This document shows, in pieces, positions 22,007 to 33,409 of a stretch of 64,000 bases of DNA; position 1 is the stretch's first letter, and the number at the start of each line of letters is the position of its first letter. The position numbers and the translations under genes are program-made. The notes beneath the pieces were generated by a model. It ran no database searches. It was given only the letters and a program-made list of their open reading frames with translations, and was not told where the DNA came from. The stretch is from Staphylotrichum longicolle (Eukaryota; Ascomycota; Sordariomycetes; Sordariales; Chaetomiaceae), in NCBI GenBank assembly GCA_019096155.1, contig JAHCVI010000001.1:13479243-13543242 (forward strand), in the 5' to 3' direction.

Positions 22007-22882
22007 CGCCGAGGACTTTGAAAAGGGAGCGTCCCGGAGCCATAGTTGTCCGTCTTCACAGTCAGTGGTTGTTTTGGATCTCTCTGCAGCAAAACTGGGA
22101 TGGGGTGGAAATGAGCAGCGGCAAGTCCTGCGGGCATGGCGGGATGATGAGGGGTTCGATGGGTCCTGGAAAGTTAGGTAGGTTTGTTAGTCTCGTTCTT
22201 CAGACAGGGGTCCTGGTCCATTTTTCAAAACATGATCAAAGAATATCCAAGAACGCCAGAAAAAAAAGCAGAAAAATGGACCGCCTTGATACTTATCAGA
22301 AGGAGAGTACAGTGAGACTGTTTTTTCTACGTAAAATTGGCTGTTTGGCTGTAAAGTTGTGTGTTTTCCTTTGGCGTGCAGGGGGCTAACGAACTTACTA
22401 GGGTTGGATTGTCATTGGAGCCTTTATTTTGGCGTCTCGCAGAAGCTGAAGCATTCCCGGTCTCTGGCCACGGAATAAGCTTCCTGGCACGACAGCGCTG
22501 TAAAAGTCGGGGGGACATTCCCCCGCGGCTAGCTGCACCGCCTCACCGTCAATCCGCAATCCATACCGTGACCAATGTGAGCATCAACTCCGCCCCCTTC
22601 ACCGTTCCGAGTTTGGTCTCGGTGTGGCGTTCGGTGCACCTACGCTTTCCCTCTTGGAGGTGAATCAGCCTTACTGAGGCTCTTGCAGCCACACCAAATA
22701 GGAGGACTCATGGCAATGAGTCCACCATCATGGTGTTGACTCGTTACTTGTTCCCCACGCGCAGAGTATAAGGCGTGCGACTCTCGACAAGCAAGTTTAG
22801 CCATGCATAACATCCATTATTCGTGATATCCATTCACAAAAGAAGATTGAAATCTGAACTGCAACAATCCTCCACCACGGCT
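22007..22882. other. Intergenic with promoter of the membrane/F-box gene
   Basis: Between the F-box pseudogene (minus) and the gene starting at 22883 (plus). Apart from a TATA-like box near its right end there is nothing recognisable. Confidence 0.45.
22767..22773 (+). promoter_or_regulatory. Putative TATA box
   Basis: TATAAGG lies 110 nt upstream of the ATG at 22883, a usual distance for a fungal core promoter. Motif match only. Confidence 0.35.
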
Positions 22883-24555
22883 ATGGGAGGCGTGGTCTCC
22901 TGTGTCCTCAGCTTCATCTGCCACATCCCCTTGGGGATGGTGGGCATCAACGGCGTGTCCATGTACAACAAGGTGCGAAACTTGGGCGACATCTACAATA
23001 CCATTCCACACGGCGCCAGCTTCTTGGACGGTCTGGCTTATGTCGCTTATACGGTACGAAACCCTGAGTCCCTGACCATCTTCAAACTATCGAGTTCCAG
23101 GATCTTCTAACATGGAACTGTTTGAAAGGGCGTGTTTACATTTGCATGGAACTTCATCCAATTCATGGGCGTGGCGTCCTGCTCCGGCTCCTGGCTCACC
23201 TTTTTTGGTGTGATCGATCTTGTCCTCGTCGCCGCTCTGCTCGTCGGCGCCGTCTTGCAGAGCCGGTTTCTCCCCCACACTTATGGGCCCTGCGGCGAGG
23301 CCCCGAACTGGAACAACGGCACCGACGGACGCAATTTCTTTGTCGTCGCCAGCGGAATAGATTGGTACGGGGACAACTCACGTTTGAGTCCGGGTGAGAT
23401 CTGCCACAGCTTCGTGCTCAACTGGATTCTGACCACTGTTGTCATGTACGTAAAAGGCCCCTGACCTTTAAACGCTCATGCCTCTCATGCTAACCTGTCT
23501 TCCAAACGGCAGCGCCTTTTACACCATAGGTGCCACTGTCAGCCTCGTATTTGGGCTGCTCGAGTGCACTTGGTCAAAGTACCGTGATTGCCACTGGGCC
23601 CTTTTGGTCCCATTCAGCTTTCTATTCCACCCCATTCTCTACGTTTCGAGGGTCCTCTACGGAACCTTATACCTCGGGTTCCGATACCTGTCCAAGTTCC
23701 TGGCCCGGAACGAGAACTCCGGCCAGAAACCAGCGGAGAAGCCGAAGATCGTTTCAACCGACTCCGCATCGGATGTCCTTGACGAAAAGGCCCTGTCGCA
23801 GCCAAACACATCCCGTCTCCCCATGGAGCTGGTAATACTGATAACCCAACACCTCCACCACGCCGACCTCATCAACCTCTGCCGCTCATCCAAGTACCTC
23901 CGCAACCTCTTCTTCGGCACCGCCAATCCGTCCCAGGTCGCCAAAGACCTCCGACGATTCGCCTGCGGCGGCAAACACACCCCGCCCCTCAACTGCGCCG
24001 TCTGCGCCATCCCAATCTGCTCCGTACGTTTCTCCTTTCCTCGGACCAACCCCTACCCAACCACCAGACCACTCACTAACCTTCCGCCCCCCACTCACAC
24101 AGGAATGCAGCTACACGACGCAGTTCCACCGCCCCAACGCCCTGCACCACCTCCTGCACTGCCGCCCGGCCTGCACCCGGTGCTTCTACACGAACCACTG
24201 CATCCGCCGGCCGCGCATCCTCCGCAACAAGGCGGAGCTCAAGAAGCGCGCGCTGGGGTGGCGGTTGCCGGGCCGAGACGACGACGTGGAGATGGCGGGC
24301 GGCGGCGGCGGCGACGCCAACGACATGGACTGGCCGCGCGAGGTGTGCGGCGACTGCTATGTCATGACGCCGCAGGAGAGGGACCGGGTGATGGAGAGGC
24401 GGTATGGGCGGCTGGCGAGGGGGGAGGTCGGGAGCGAGTGTGGGTTGTGCAAGAAGGGGTTGGGGGCGAGCGGGGTGCGGTGGTGGGTGAGGGGGAGGGG
24501 AGAGGAGGGGGAGTGTAGGTGGGAAGGGCATGTGGGGTGGGTGAAGGGGGGATGA
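22883..24555 (+). CDS. Four-TM membrane protein with F-box and Cys-rich C-terminus
   Basis: Four exons: 22883-23053, 23129-23445, 23513-24023 and 24103-24555; 483 aa. All introns are 67-79 nt with good splice ends. Residues 1-225 form a membrane unit: MGGVVSCVLSFICHIPLG, a second helix in GVFTFAWNFIQFMG, FFGVIDLVLVAALLVGAV, FVLNWILTTVVMIAFYTIG and a Trp/His-rich last segment. Then an F-box-like module, LPMELVILITQHLHHADLIN, followed by CRSSKYLRNLFF. The C-terminal 180 residues hold paired cysteines (CAVCAIPIC, CSYTT, HCRPACTRCFYTNHC, CGDCY, CGLCKKG), likely metal-binding. The order membrane, F-box, Cys-rich is unusual. It might anchor an SCF-type ligase at a membrane, but that is inference. 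An in-frame ATG at 22823 is a less likely start. Confidence 0.8.
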
Positions 24556-25256
24556 TGGCGGAGGGTGTTTTAGGGTGAGGGGAGGGGGGTTGTTCGATAG
24601 ATGTGAGACTTTTCATGTTGATAGATAAGGTATGGACGAGTTCTCTACCTGAACTGGCGCTGCAGCCCAAGTTGGCCATGTCACGTTTCTGAATCTCCCG
24701 TCTCCAGAAGCAAGTATCTGCTCAAAGATGCTGGTGTGTCAGGAACAGTGAAACGCTTCTAGGTGACCTGGAGGGAAAATGAAAAAATCCACCAGTGAGG
24801 ATACCTGAGCGGAGATCACATGTCAAAGGATGCTGGCCAGTCCAAGTGATCAGTATCTACTGTATCATCTCATAAAAAGGCCTCTCTGACTCTCCATTTG
24901 TCTTCTTCTTCAGATCTCAGGGAACTGGCCAATGTCTGGAGGTGATTGTGTGTTCTTGTGGGGCAATCGGGCAAAAGCCACTCCGTGCTGAGCACGACGA
25001 AGCAATGGCTTTGTCCCTGGCTGGAATGACGCTCAGCTCGGATTGAATCCGACCGACCACGCCAGCACACTGCCACTAACCCATTTCCAGGATCCATCAC
25101 CGACTTGCTCGCATTGCTCCAGCATCCATTCAAACATGTATAAATTTGGCTTGGCTCACACCATGGACGGCTTTTGGCCGCTTGCCTCATCTCGCCGCTT
25201 TTTGCATCTACAAAACACAATCACCAACCCCACTCGCTGAGCAGCTGCATTTGACG
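24556..25256. other. Intergenic with promoter of the FAD monooxygenase
   Basis: Between two plus-strand genes. Apart from a TATA-like box at 25139 no gene, RNA or repeat is seen. Confidence 0.45.
25139..25145 (+). promoter_or_regulatory. Putative TATA box
   Basis: TATAAAT, 118 nt before the ATG at 25257. Motif and position only. Confidence 0.4.
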
Positions 25257-26589
25257 ATGCCCGGAATGCACGCAATCATCATGGGGGCCGGGCCCGCCGG
25301 CCTCGCAGCAGCCCTGGCGCTGCACGAGCAATCCACGGAGTCGTCTCCCATCCGAGTGACCGTGCTCGAGCTGCGGCCCAGCATCCAAACACTCGGGGGC
25401 GCCGTCAACCTGACACCGCTGGCCATGCGCTACCTGGACGCTCTCGGGGTCGGATCGCGCCTGCGACCGCTCGGAGTCAAAGTCAATTACATCAACATGT
25501 TCTCCCACCGAACCGGCTCTTCTCTCGGCCGGCTGTGGCCCAACGTCGACGCCATCCGCGTGCTGCGCCAGAACCTGGTCGAGGCCATGGTGCAAACCGC
25601 CCGCGCGGTGCCAGGTGACCGGGTCATCCTGCGATACGGGGCGAAGGTCACTTGCATCGAGCAATTCGGGGACGCCTCCGGGGAAGGTGCCGTCAAAATC
25701 CATTTCACCGACACCGCGACTGGGCGCGAGGAGACGATCGAAGGCGATCTCATCATCGGCTGCGATGGCATCCACTCCTTCGTCCGCAGCTCTCTCGTCG
25801 ACCCAGACCGCAGGAAGACGTACTCGGGCCGCGCCACCGCATACGGCTTCATCCCGGTCTCGAAGCCGGGGGATGCAGGCATTGCGGCCGCCGACGGCTC
25901 GCCAGCGGTCAGCGTGTCGACGCTCGTCACGGGCCAGCTGGGGTCGTTGCTCGTCACCTTTTTCGAGCCCTCGCTGAGAAAGCTGTATCTGGCAACTGTG
26001 ATTGCACGACCAGAAAAGGCAGACGGGCCAGATGGGAAAAGAGCGACCGGCGAGGACAAAGAGGTCGTACAACAGGACTTTTTGCGGCGGTTTCGAGGGG
26101 GGAAGTTGGTGGGGTTGGAGGAGGCGGTAAAGCGGTGCGAGGAATGGGTGTCGTTTCCTGTTTACATGCTCCCTCCCGATGGGGTGTGGTCCAAAGATCG
26201 GGCTTTGTTACTCGGCGACGCCGCTCATGCTGTATGTGTCCCCGCTGAACCGCTCCTTCTTCTTGGGTTGCTAACCGTAAGATCAGATGCCGCCCCAGGG
26301 CGAAAGCACTGGAGTTGCGATCGAGGACGGGATGCTGCTTGCCCGTGTCTTTAGCCGCAGGGACACGCGATCCGTGGCGCAGATGCTTGCCGACTACGAG
26401 GTCTTGCGGCGGCCAGTCATCAAGAAGACATACGACGAATCCATGTTTAGGTGGGAGAGAGTCGGCGACAAGAGCTGGCTTGGGATCGTCGTGATGGAAT
26501 GGTTTAGTATGCTGTACATCTGGATCATGAACAGCTGGAGCAAGGACAACTTTGGACGGGATGTCAGGACATTGGATTTGCCTGCGTAG
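25257..26589 (+). CDS. FAD-dependent monooxygenase (PHBH/salicylate hydroxylase type)
   Basis: Flavin hydroxylase using FAD and NAD(P)H on an aromatic or polyketide-like substrate (family inference). Two exons, 25257-26231 and 26287-26589, give 425 aa. The dinucleotide fold GAGPAGLAAALALHE is near residue 10. The DG motif appears as IIGCDGIHSFVRSSL, and the GD motif as ALLLGDAAHA, split right after by the intron and completed by MPPQGESTGVAIEDG. All hallmarks of the group A flavin monooxygenases are therefore present and intact. The C-terminus has an aromatic hydrophobic stretch (VVMEWFSMLYIWIMNSW). It is followed by a broken O-methyltransferase and a P450 on the same strand, which suggests a tailoring or detoxification group. 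The start at 25257 (MPGMHAIIMGAG) fits the usual distance to the GxGxxG motif. Confidence 0.88.
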
Positions 26590-27345
26590 AAAGTTGAGTT
26601 AGGGATTGGAACAGAGGAGGCGCCGAAAGCAGACGAGCAAAGGTGAATTAGCAGGTTGATGGAATGGATTGCTGGGAGCGGGCTTCAGCGGCCCGGGGGT
26701 GAGCGCTGAGCGGAAAGTAGTGTCTGGTACACGCGTCGGCTGACGCAGCTTAAGGATAGAACAAAGAAGGAGCTCGGCGTATGTTCAGCAAGGCGGCATC
26801 TCGAATGGCTACTTTCCGATGCATTCCCCGCCCGGATCATGGGGGAGCCCGCAGCATGTGGAGGACGAGTGTTGCTGTAACCCCACCATTTTCGCAGCCA
26901 ACGACACAGCGCTATCATGTTGCATGCATCCTTCAAGTTTCTTCCTTCCTCTGCCTCAAACCAGCAGCCCACTGAGTTGATCATAACGGACAATGAGTCA
27001 CTGTCAACCCCAAGACCCATGACGTATGTTAGAACCAATTGATCTATGGAGCTGCGGTAGCGTTGGAAACCGTGCTTCCTGTGGGATCATTACTCGCTGA
27101 CCCCCTCTTCTGAGTTGCCTGCTCGGAGGGGAAATGTCGCAATCTCGTAAATCCGAACGCCCATTTATCGTTTCAGCTCACTCACCCTCACCACACTACA
27201 AATACATTCGAACAGCCCCTGGAACTAGATCTCACTTACCCGAATCTCCTTCACACTTGGGTGCTTTCCAGCCAATTGCGGTTTTACAGCCAACACAGCC
27301 AACACAGCCATTTCCGCCGCGGCATCAAACCAAACCACAACGAAA
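26590..27345. other. Intergenic, monooxygenase to O-methyltransferase
   Basis: No supported gene. A short repeated ACAGCCAACAC motif just before 27310 lies in the presumed 5' UTR of the methyltransferase. Confidence 0.4.
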
Positions 27346-28063
27346 ATGTCGACCAGCGCGAGGGACAGCAAGGATGTCGCCAAATACAACCCCGTCTGGG
27401 CCACCGTGGACACGTACGCCCTGGGGCACTCGCAGCCGGCGTCGCGGCCCAACCGCCTCCCTCGAGAACGCGCTCGCCGCGTCCCGCGAGGCCGGCCTGC
27501 CCAACATCTCGCTATCGGCGGCGCAGGGGAAATTCCTCGCTGCACTGCCGCGCCGCCGCGTGACGCACGCCCTCGAGGTCGGCACCCTCGGCGGCTATTC
27601 GGCCATCTGGCTCGCGAGCGAGAACCCGGCGCTGCGCCTGACCACGGTCGAGTACGAACCCTTGCACGTCGAGGTGGCGCGCGCCGCAACATCGAGGCCG
27701 CGGGGCTGGCGGACCGCATCGAGGTCATCCACGGCGCCGGCGTCGACGTGCTGCCGCGCCTGCGCGACGAGGTCCGCGCGGGCGCGCGCCCGCCGTTTGG
27801 TTTGTGTTCATCGACGCCGACAAGGTGAATAACTGGAACTACTTCAAGTTGGCCAAGGATATGGTCAAGCCCAACGCGGCTATTTGCGTCGACAACGTGG
27901 TCCGCAGGGTGGCTTGGCGGATGCGAACAGCACCGATCCCTCGGTGACGGCCAGCCGGCTGCTGGTGGAGGAAGTTGGGAAGCTATCTGGTGTTGACTCC
28001 GTTCTGCTTCAAACGGTGGGCGAAAAAGGCTGGGACGGCTGGCTGTGGGCTGTTGTCAGCTGA
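27346..28063 (+). pseudogene. Class I (CCoAOMT-type) O-methyltransferase, four frame shifts
   Basis: SAM-dependent methyltransferase relic. The family parts are all visible but in alternating frames: start MSTSARDSKDVAKYNPVWAT at 27346, helix SLENALAASREAGLPNIS, SAM motif LEVGTLGGYSAIWLASE, then NIEAAGLADRIEVIHGAG, FVFIDADKVNNWNYFKLA, and the C-terminal GEKGWDGWLWAVVS to TGA at 28061. Shifts are needed near 27441-27465, 27676-27690, 27790-27800 and 27897-27910. With four breaks in 718 nt, the gene is most simply dead, because neighbouring genes on both sides are intact. No introns fit. The product would have methylated a catechol or hydroxyl group, fitting the FAD monooxygenase and P450 beside it. 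Confidence 0.75.
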
Positions 28064-28906
28064 GTGAGGTTAGGTGGTCGCCAATGTTGAGACATCTGTT
28101 TGTTCGTCTTCAAAGCTTCAGTTCTGGGTGCTTGTACGACCATGTGCCGGCGTGTTTGCAACTCCTAGATTCTCGTGAAGCCTCTTCCCGTGGGGCTTTA
28201 GGAAGAGTAGGGTGATGATGATTCCGGTGTTAGAAAGGTCTCATTTTTGGCTTTTGCGTTGCGGAATGTAATCATGCGTGGATCGTGTTCCCTCGCCGAC
28301 TCGAGTGATGGAGAAATAGTTATCAAACTGGACAATCACTAAACCCCTGTACACGTGTACGCCACACAATGTAACCTTACAACGCCAACAAGCTGATTTA
28401 CGGTTAGCCATCTGCAGTCAGCAATGTGGCGGGGGCCAGAGGGGGGCGGGGGCCACGTTTTCCGGTAGTCCCCGGCTGTGCTCTCAGATATGTGAGGTTG
28501 CACTGGTTGCATGGGTCGATACGGAGATGCAGGGGGATGAACTGGACAGCATTGGACTGGAGCCGGGGGTATTCAATTGTTGCATGATGCGATGTGCATC
28601 GTTTTCCTCAAGCTCCGAAATCCCCTCTTTCCCCTCAACAAGTTTGAGACAAGACAGCTTCGAAAGAGACCGTGGGTGTCGCGTTCAAAACCAAGTTTCC
28701 GGACGCTTGTGGCGGCATATCACGGCATTAGGGTGTCTTGGTTCGTGCAACGTGGTACTGCACTTACGAGTCGTTGTCTCAGCTACTTCCAAGGCCCTCT
28801 ACCCTTTGGCCAGAGAAGAAGATAACCTTCCTCCAAGCATCGCGGCCCGACAACAGCGGGGTGTTGGTGTTTGTGTCGCTTGATCTGAGCCGGAGCAGAC
28901 TTCACC
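28064..28906. other. Intergenic, upstream of the P450
   Basis: No gene recognised; presumably the P450 promoter. Two open frames at 28527-28883 and 28577-28825 overlap each other and show no domain features. Confidence 0.4.
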
Positions 28907-31105
28907 ATGGCGCTCCTAGACACGCTGATCGAGTCCAAATGGCCTCTTTTGGCCTCGATCGTAACAATTTACCTCCTGCGCACCATCCTGCGGTATCACA
29001 AACTGGCCCGCTTCGGAGGTCCCCGCTGGACTGGCTTGTCCGAGATCCCGCACGGCATCAAGGCCTACACCGGCGAGGCTCACAACTGGTATCGCAGCGT
29101 TAGCGAGAAATACGGTATGTTTAAGCAATGATAGTGGCGCCTCTGGCTTTACCTTGACTCACACTATCCCAGGCCCCATCGCTCGTGTCGGCCCCAACGC
29201 CCTTATCACATCGAGTGCTGACGTCTGGCTGCACATCAACACCAAGCCCGGCTACAAGCGCTCCGACTGGTACTTCAAGGCATGCCGCGCCGAATACCAG
29301 CGCGACCACATCTTCAGCCAAACCGACACCAAACTGCACGATGAGCGCCGCAAGCAGATCGGTCCCGGCGTATGCGACTCCCCGCCCCTTCACACCCCCT
29401 TTTCCACCTCCTATTCTCCCTCTCCCTCAAAAGCCCCGGTCTACTAACCCCAGCCCTTCCCACACACACAGTACTCCGGCCGCGAGAACTACGAACTCGA
29501 ATCCTCCATCGATGCCCGCCTCATTGAGCTCCTCACCCTGATCCGCACTAAATATGTCTCGTCCCCCTCCGGCTCCTCCAGCACCACCACCAGCAGCACC
29601 GTGCTCATGGACCTGGCCAAAAAGATCCAGTTCTTCACCCTCGACGTCATCAGCACCGTCGGCATGGGCCGCCCCTTCGGGATGCTCCGCGCCGACGCCG
29701 ACATCGACCACTACGTGCGGTCCAGCGAGGAAGGGCTGCGCATCGGCAACGCCTTCGCCGCGCTCGGGCTCAGCTGGGTCGCGCAGGCGCCCGTGCTGGG
29801 GCGGTGGATCGCGCCGCAGCCGACCGACGTCGCGGGCTTCGGGGCCATGATGGGCGCGTGCTTTGGCGCGGTCGACGAGCGGGTGCGCGAGATCAAGGCG
29901 GTTCTGAACGGGGGAGAGAGGAAGGACATGATTGCGTCGTTTGTGAAGCATGGGCTGGTCGGGGACGAGTTGAAGAGCGAGGTGCTGGAGACGTTGATTG
30001 CCGGGTCGGATACCACTGCTGGCGCGCTGAGGGGCACGATGCTGTATTTGATGGGGAACAAGAGGGTGTGTGAGAGGCTGCAGGCGGAGATTGACCAGGC
30101 CGTGAGGGAGGGCAAGGTGGATGGGACGGGGGAAAGTGTGGTCCCGTTTGCGGTGGCCAAGCAGCTGCCGTATTTGCAGGCGGTGATCAGGGAAGGGTTG
30201 AGGGTGTGGCCGCCAGTGCGCAACATCTTGCCCAAGGATATACCGGCGGGCGGAGATACGGTCATGGTGGACGGCAAGCCGGTGTTCTTGCCGGGCGGTG
30301 CCGAGATTGGCTACTCGGCGCTGGCCATGCACCGGGACAAGAAGGTGTATGGCGAGGACGCAGACATGTTCCGTCCCGAACGGTGGTTTGAGGAGGACCC
30401 GGACAAGCTGGCTGCCATGACTAAGGTCAACGATCTGACCTTTGGTCATGGGCGATGGCAGTGTCTGGGCAAGAACGTGGCCCAGATGGAGCTCAACAAG
30501 GCGATTTTTGAGGTGAGTGCAGCGTGTTTACTTCCATCTGATCTCAGCCCCAGCCCAGCTCCCAAGCTCCCAGCCCCAGCACTCCAGCACCTTCCTTCCC
30601 GCACTAGATATACAAGTTCCAACATTTCTTATTTCACCGGCTCTCCCCAAAAAGCCATTTGGCTCAATGGGGAGGGTCCGGCCCGGCCGCCAGCAACGGT
30701 CGAATTGCACCTTTCACTCAAGAGAGGCCACCAGTTCGACTGCGAAGTAAAACACTCAAAAGAGGTTTTCGTAGCCAGCTTCCCGATCCCGGAACCGAGG
30801 GGGAGGTGAGCTGGTAAGCTTTTTGTGTTTCTTTTCTTTACCTTTCTTTCGTTTTTGCACTCTTCTTCTTCTTTTTTGTTTGTTTCTTCCCCTGCTGCTG
30901 GCCCAACACCGAATCTTTTGACCTTCCTCCTCGGCCGTGTCATGCCTGGGTTCTCGTTTTGCGAGACCAGAACTCGTTAACAATACCACAGCTCTTCCGA
31001 CACTTTGACTGGGCCCTTGCGGATCCGGCCAAGCCGTGGGATATCATGAACACTCTCGGCATTTTTGTGATCAACGACATGTGGGTGGAGGTGACAGCTC
31101 GGTGA
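28907..31105 (+). CDS. Cytochrome P450 monooxygenase (pisatin demethylase-like)
   Basis: Haem monooxygenase of the endoplasmic reticulum. Exons: 28907-29114, 29173-29369, 29472-30512 and 30992-31105; 519 aa. The N-terminus has a membrane anchor (LLASIVTIYLLRTILRY). The region YKRSDWYFKACRAEYQRDH and RRKQIGPGYSGREN resembles the fungal pisatin demethylase/benzoate hydroxylase groups. The I-helix is AGSDTTAGALRG, the K-helix ExxR lies in VIREGLRVWPP, PERWF follows, and the haem loop is FGHGRWQCLGKNVA with the Cys ligand. The last intron (30513-30991) is 479 nt, long for this genome; its acceptor gives LFRHFDWALADPAKPW, a normal P450 C-terminus, so the join is trusted. Reading on without splicing leads to a low-complexity tail stopping at 30809. 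It may act with the flavin monooxygenase 2.3 kb upstream. Confidence 0.9.
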
Positions 31106-31334
31106 TAGGCAAGAGGAGGTTGGCTCTCGGGAGTGGAACCCATGGAATGAGATTAAGGTTCTGATTTTCAGAGTATTTTCTTCGGTTGGGGTAATTAAAC
31201 CTTCATGACCAAGACAATAGATTGAATATTCGTCTGCTCCAGCACACCATGCCCGGGGGGTTGACGCTTCAGAGTTTCGCTCCACCGCATCGCTCCACTG
31301 TGATGAACCCCAAATTCGGACCTTTAAATCACAA

Positions 31335-31404
31335 GCGTCAGTGGTTTAGTGGTAAAATCCATCGTTGCCATCGATGGGCCCGCGTTCGATTCGCGGCTGA
31401 CGCA
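31335..31404 (+). tRNA. tRNA-Gly (GCC)
   Basis: Cloverleaf of 70 nt without intron. The acceptor stem is GCGTCAG with CTGACGC and discriminator A. The D-arm is GTTTAGTGGTAAAAT, the anticodon GCC is at 31367-31369, and the T-loop is TTCGATT. A 71-nt near-copy lies inverted at 37294-37364; the two differ by one C at the variable loop. Confidence 0.93.
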
Positions 31405-31533
31405 TTGTTTTTGCTCCAATTTCATATTTGCGTAGCTTCGTATTTCCGCTCATTTTCTGGCTCCGGAAAAATGGAACTGCCCTCAATCAGAAGAAAAGAG
31501 GAAACCGACATAGTTCTTTTGCAAGGTTGGGGT

Positions 31534-33174
31534 CTACAAATCCCCCATGGTATCGCCAGGAACATTGTCCTTGCCCAGGAGTGGCGTCATTCCCGGTCCT
31601 GAATCCCAGTAACGGCTCTCCTGCTCCCACCACCCCTTGTTGATGGACGTTGCGTTCCTGCAGTTTGGCCGCTCATGCGACTCCTTGTCTCCAAATGGCC
31701 ACATCGGCACGAAGCAGACCTCGTTGAAGCCGCAGGCCGCACATTCCTTCCACCTTGTCCACCTCAGCTTATCCATCAGCCCTCTCAAGACTTCCTTGGC
31801 TACACGGACTGAGCCCTCACCCGCTTCCGGATCCTCCACAACCACCTTCCGCACCTCAAAAAGAGTCGAGCAGATGCTGTGCGTGACAACCTCGATAGCC
31901 GTGAGGATGAGGTGGTCTTCCTGGGTCTCCGGAGCCACGGCCATTGTGTAGTCTCTCGCACAACGCCCAATCGCCGCCTGGTGACCCTCATCTTCGGCCG
32001 CATAATCGATATGGGTGTCCAACACCCCATTCAGCTCGCCCTGCATTTCTTGAAGCGACTCCACGCCCTCAACCATGTACCTCAACCGGTCCGCATACCT
32101 CCCCACAACCAGATCCACCACCCCCTGCCAGTCCACCACCCTCTTCTCTCCGCCCTTCCTCCCCCTCACAACCTCTTCCACCCTGTCCCTAATCCCCCTC
32201 AACTCCCGCTCCCCCACCCCCACCAACCTTGGCATCCCTTCCTCCTCCCCCAACTGCACCCCATACCAAAACCCCGACACCATACTCCCCCAATCAACCA
32301 CCACCCTCCCCGCGCCGATGCCCCCATACCGCCTCGCCACAGCCCGGATAAACTCAAAGCTCCCCACGTCCCGCGGATGGCCGTGCCGCCTCTCCGCCGG
32401 CCGCTGGTGCGCGCCGACCAGCCGCATCCCGCGCGCGAAATCGCACTTGATCACCTCAAACCCGGCCTCCATGCGCAGGACGCCGTCGAGCCCCCAGGCG
32501 GCGGCGAGCGCGCAGAGGGCGCGGGCGCGGCCGGTCTCGTCCCACACGGGGGCCGTGCGGTTGAGGCGAAGGAGGAGGTCCTGCGTGTCGAGCGTGCCCA
32601 TGGCGGTGTTGCCTGCGGAGGTGCCGTCAAGGTAGAGGAGGTGGAGAGGGGTGGTGGTGAGGTAGGTGTGGAGGTAGCCGTGGGCGGTTGCGTTGTTGTT
32701 GTTGTTGGTGGAGGAGGAGGAGGAGGAGGAAGAGAAGGGAGTTGGGGGGTTGTGGTGGGCTGGGTTTAAGTTAGGCAAGGGATGTTGTTGGGGCGAGGAG
32801 ATATGAGGAGGAGGCGGTGGTGGCGGTGGTGGTTTGCCGCCTTGCCAGCGGGGATGGGCAAAGAGCTCGGCGTGTTCGATCTCAAAGGCGAGCCATTCTG
32901 GTCCGGGTGGCGGGTGAGGGGTGTGTGTGCCGTGGTGAAAAGTCACACCCGCTGGGACGGTGACCAGGAAGAGGGACATGCCGTTGTGGTTGAGGGAGGA
33001 GCCCCATTGGCGCATGGCCGAGTGGATGGCGTTGAAGATGTGAAAGGCATTCTGTCTGGCGGCGGCTTCGCTGGGGCCAAACTCGAGGGAGTTGGTGATG
33101 GGGATGGACGTCGCGGTTGAGGCTGTTGCGAAGGCTGCCAAGCCGACGGCTGCGAGCCTTGAGGCTGGAGCCAT
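31534..33174 (-). CDS. Secreted hypothetical protein with low-complexity insert
   Basis: Single exon, 546 aa, unknown function. Residues 1-23 form a signal peptide (MAPASRLAAVGLAAFATAST). The first 100 residues look folded (AFHIFNAIHSAMRQWGSSL, MSLFLVTVPAGVTFHHGTH). About residues 110-175 are Pro-, Ser- and Asn-rich with homopolymeric runs. Then a conserved-looking segment, LLYLDGTSAGNTAMGTLD, RARALCALAAAWGLDGVLR and GFEVIKCDFARGM, and a C-terminal domain with Cys pairs (KECAACGFNEVC). The LDG motif and the DFA segment suggest an extracellular enzyme or effector of the type widespread in Sordariomycetes, but no family is recognised. The 3' end lies 129 nt after the tRNA-Gly. Confidence 0.75.
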   Translation of the reverse strand: MAPASRLAAVGLAAFATASTATSIPITNSLEFGPSEAAARQNAFHIFNAIHSAMRQWGSSLNHNGMSLFLVTVPAGVTFHHGTHTPHPPPGPEWLAFEIEHAELFAHPRWQGGKPPPPPPPPPHISSPQQHPLPNLNPAHHNPPTPFSSSSSSSSTNNNNNATAHGYLHTYLTTTPLHLLYLDGTSAGNTAMGTLDTQDLLLRLNRTAPVWDETGRARALCALAAAWGLDGVLRMEAGFEVIKCDFARGMRLVGAHQRPAERRHGHPRDVGSFEFIRAVARRYGGIGAGRVVVDWGSMVSGFWYGVQLGEEEGMPRLVGVGERELRGIRDRVEEVVRGRKGGEKRVVDWQGVVDLVVGRYADRLRYMVEGVESLQEMQGELNGVLDTHIDYAAEDEGHQAAIGRCARDYTMAVAPETQEDHLILTAIEVVTHSICSTLFEVRKVVVEDPEAGEGSVRVAKEVLRGLMDKLRWTRWKECAACGFNEVCFVPMWPFGDKESHERPNCRNATSINKGWWEQESRYWDSGPGMTPLLGKDNVPGDTMGDL

Positions 33175-33409
33175 CTGGCAATTGAAGGACTGCAGCCTGC
33201 TGCTGTGCGCCGTGTGTGTGATTAGCCGTCCTTATGCTCCACGATTCGTGGTCGACGCCTTGATCTTCAGTACCAAGTTGGCTCGAGTAACATGTCGAGT
33301 ATTGTGTAGCGTTCTAGTTTGATTTCACAGGTTGACGCCTCCGTGAGCGTGGGGGTCACTGGAGATGACGCGTCTGCTGTCGCTGGCTTCGCTCCTAAAA
33401 TTGATTATA

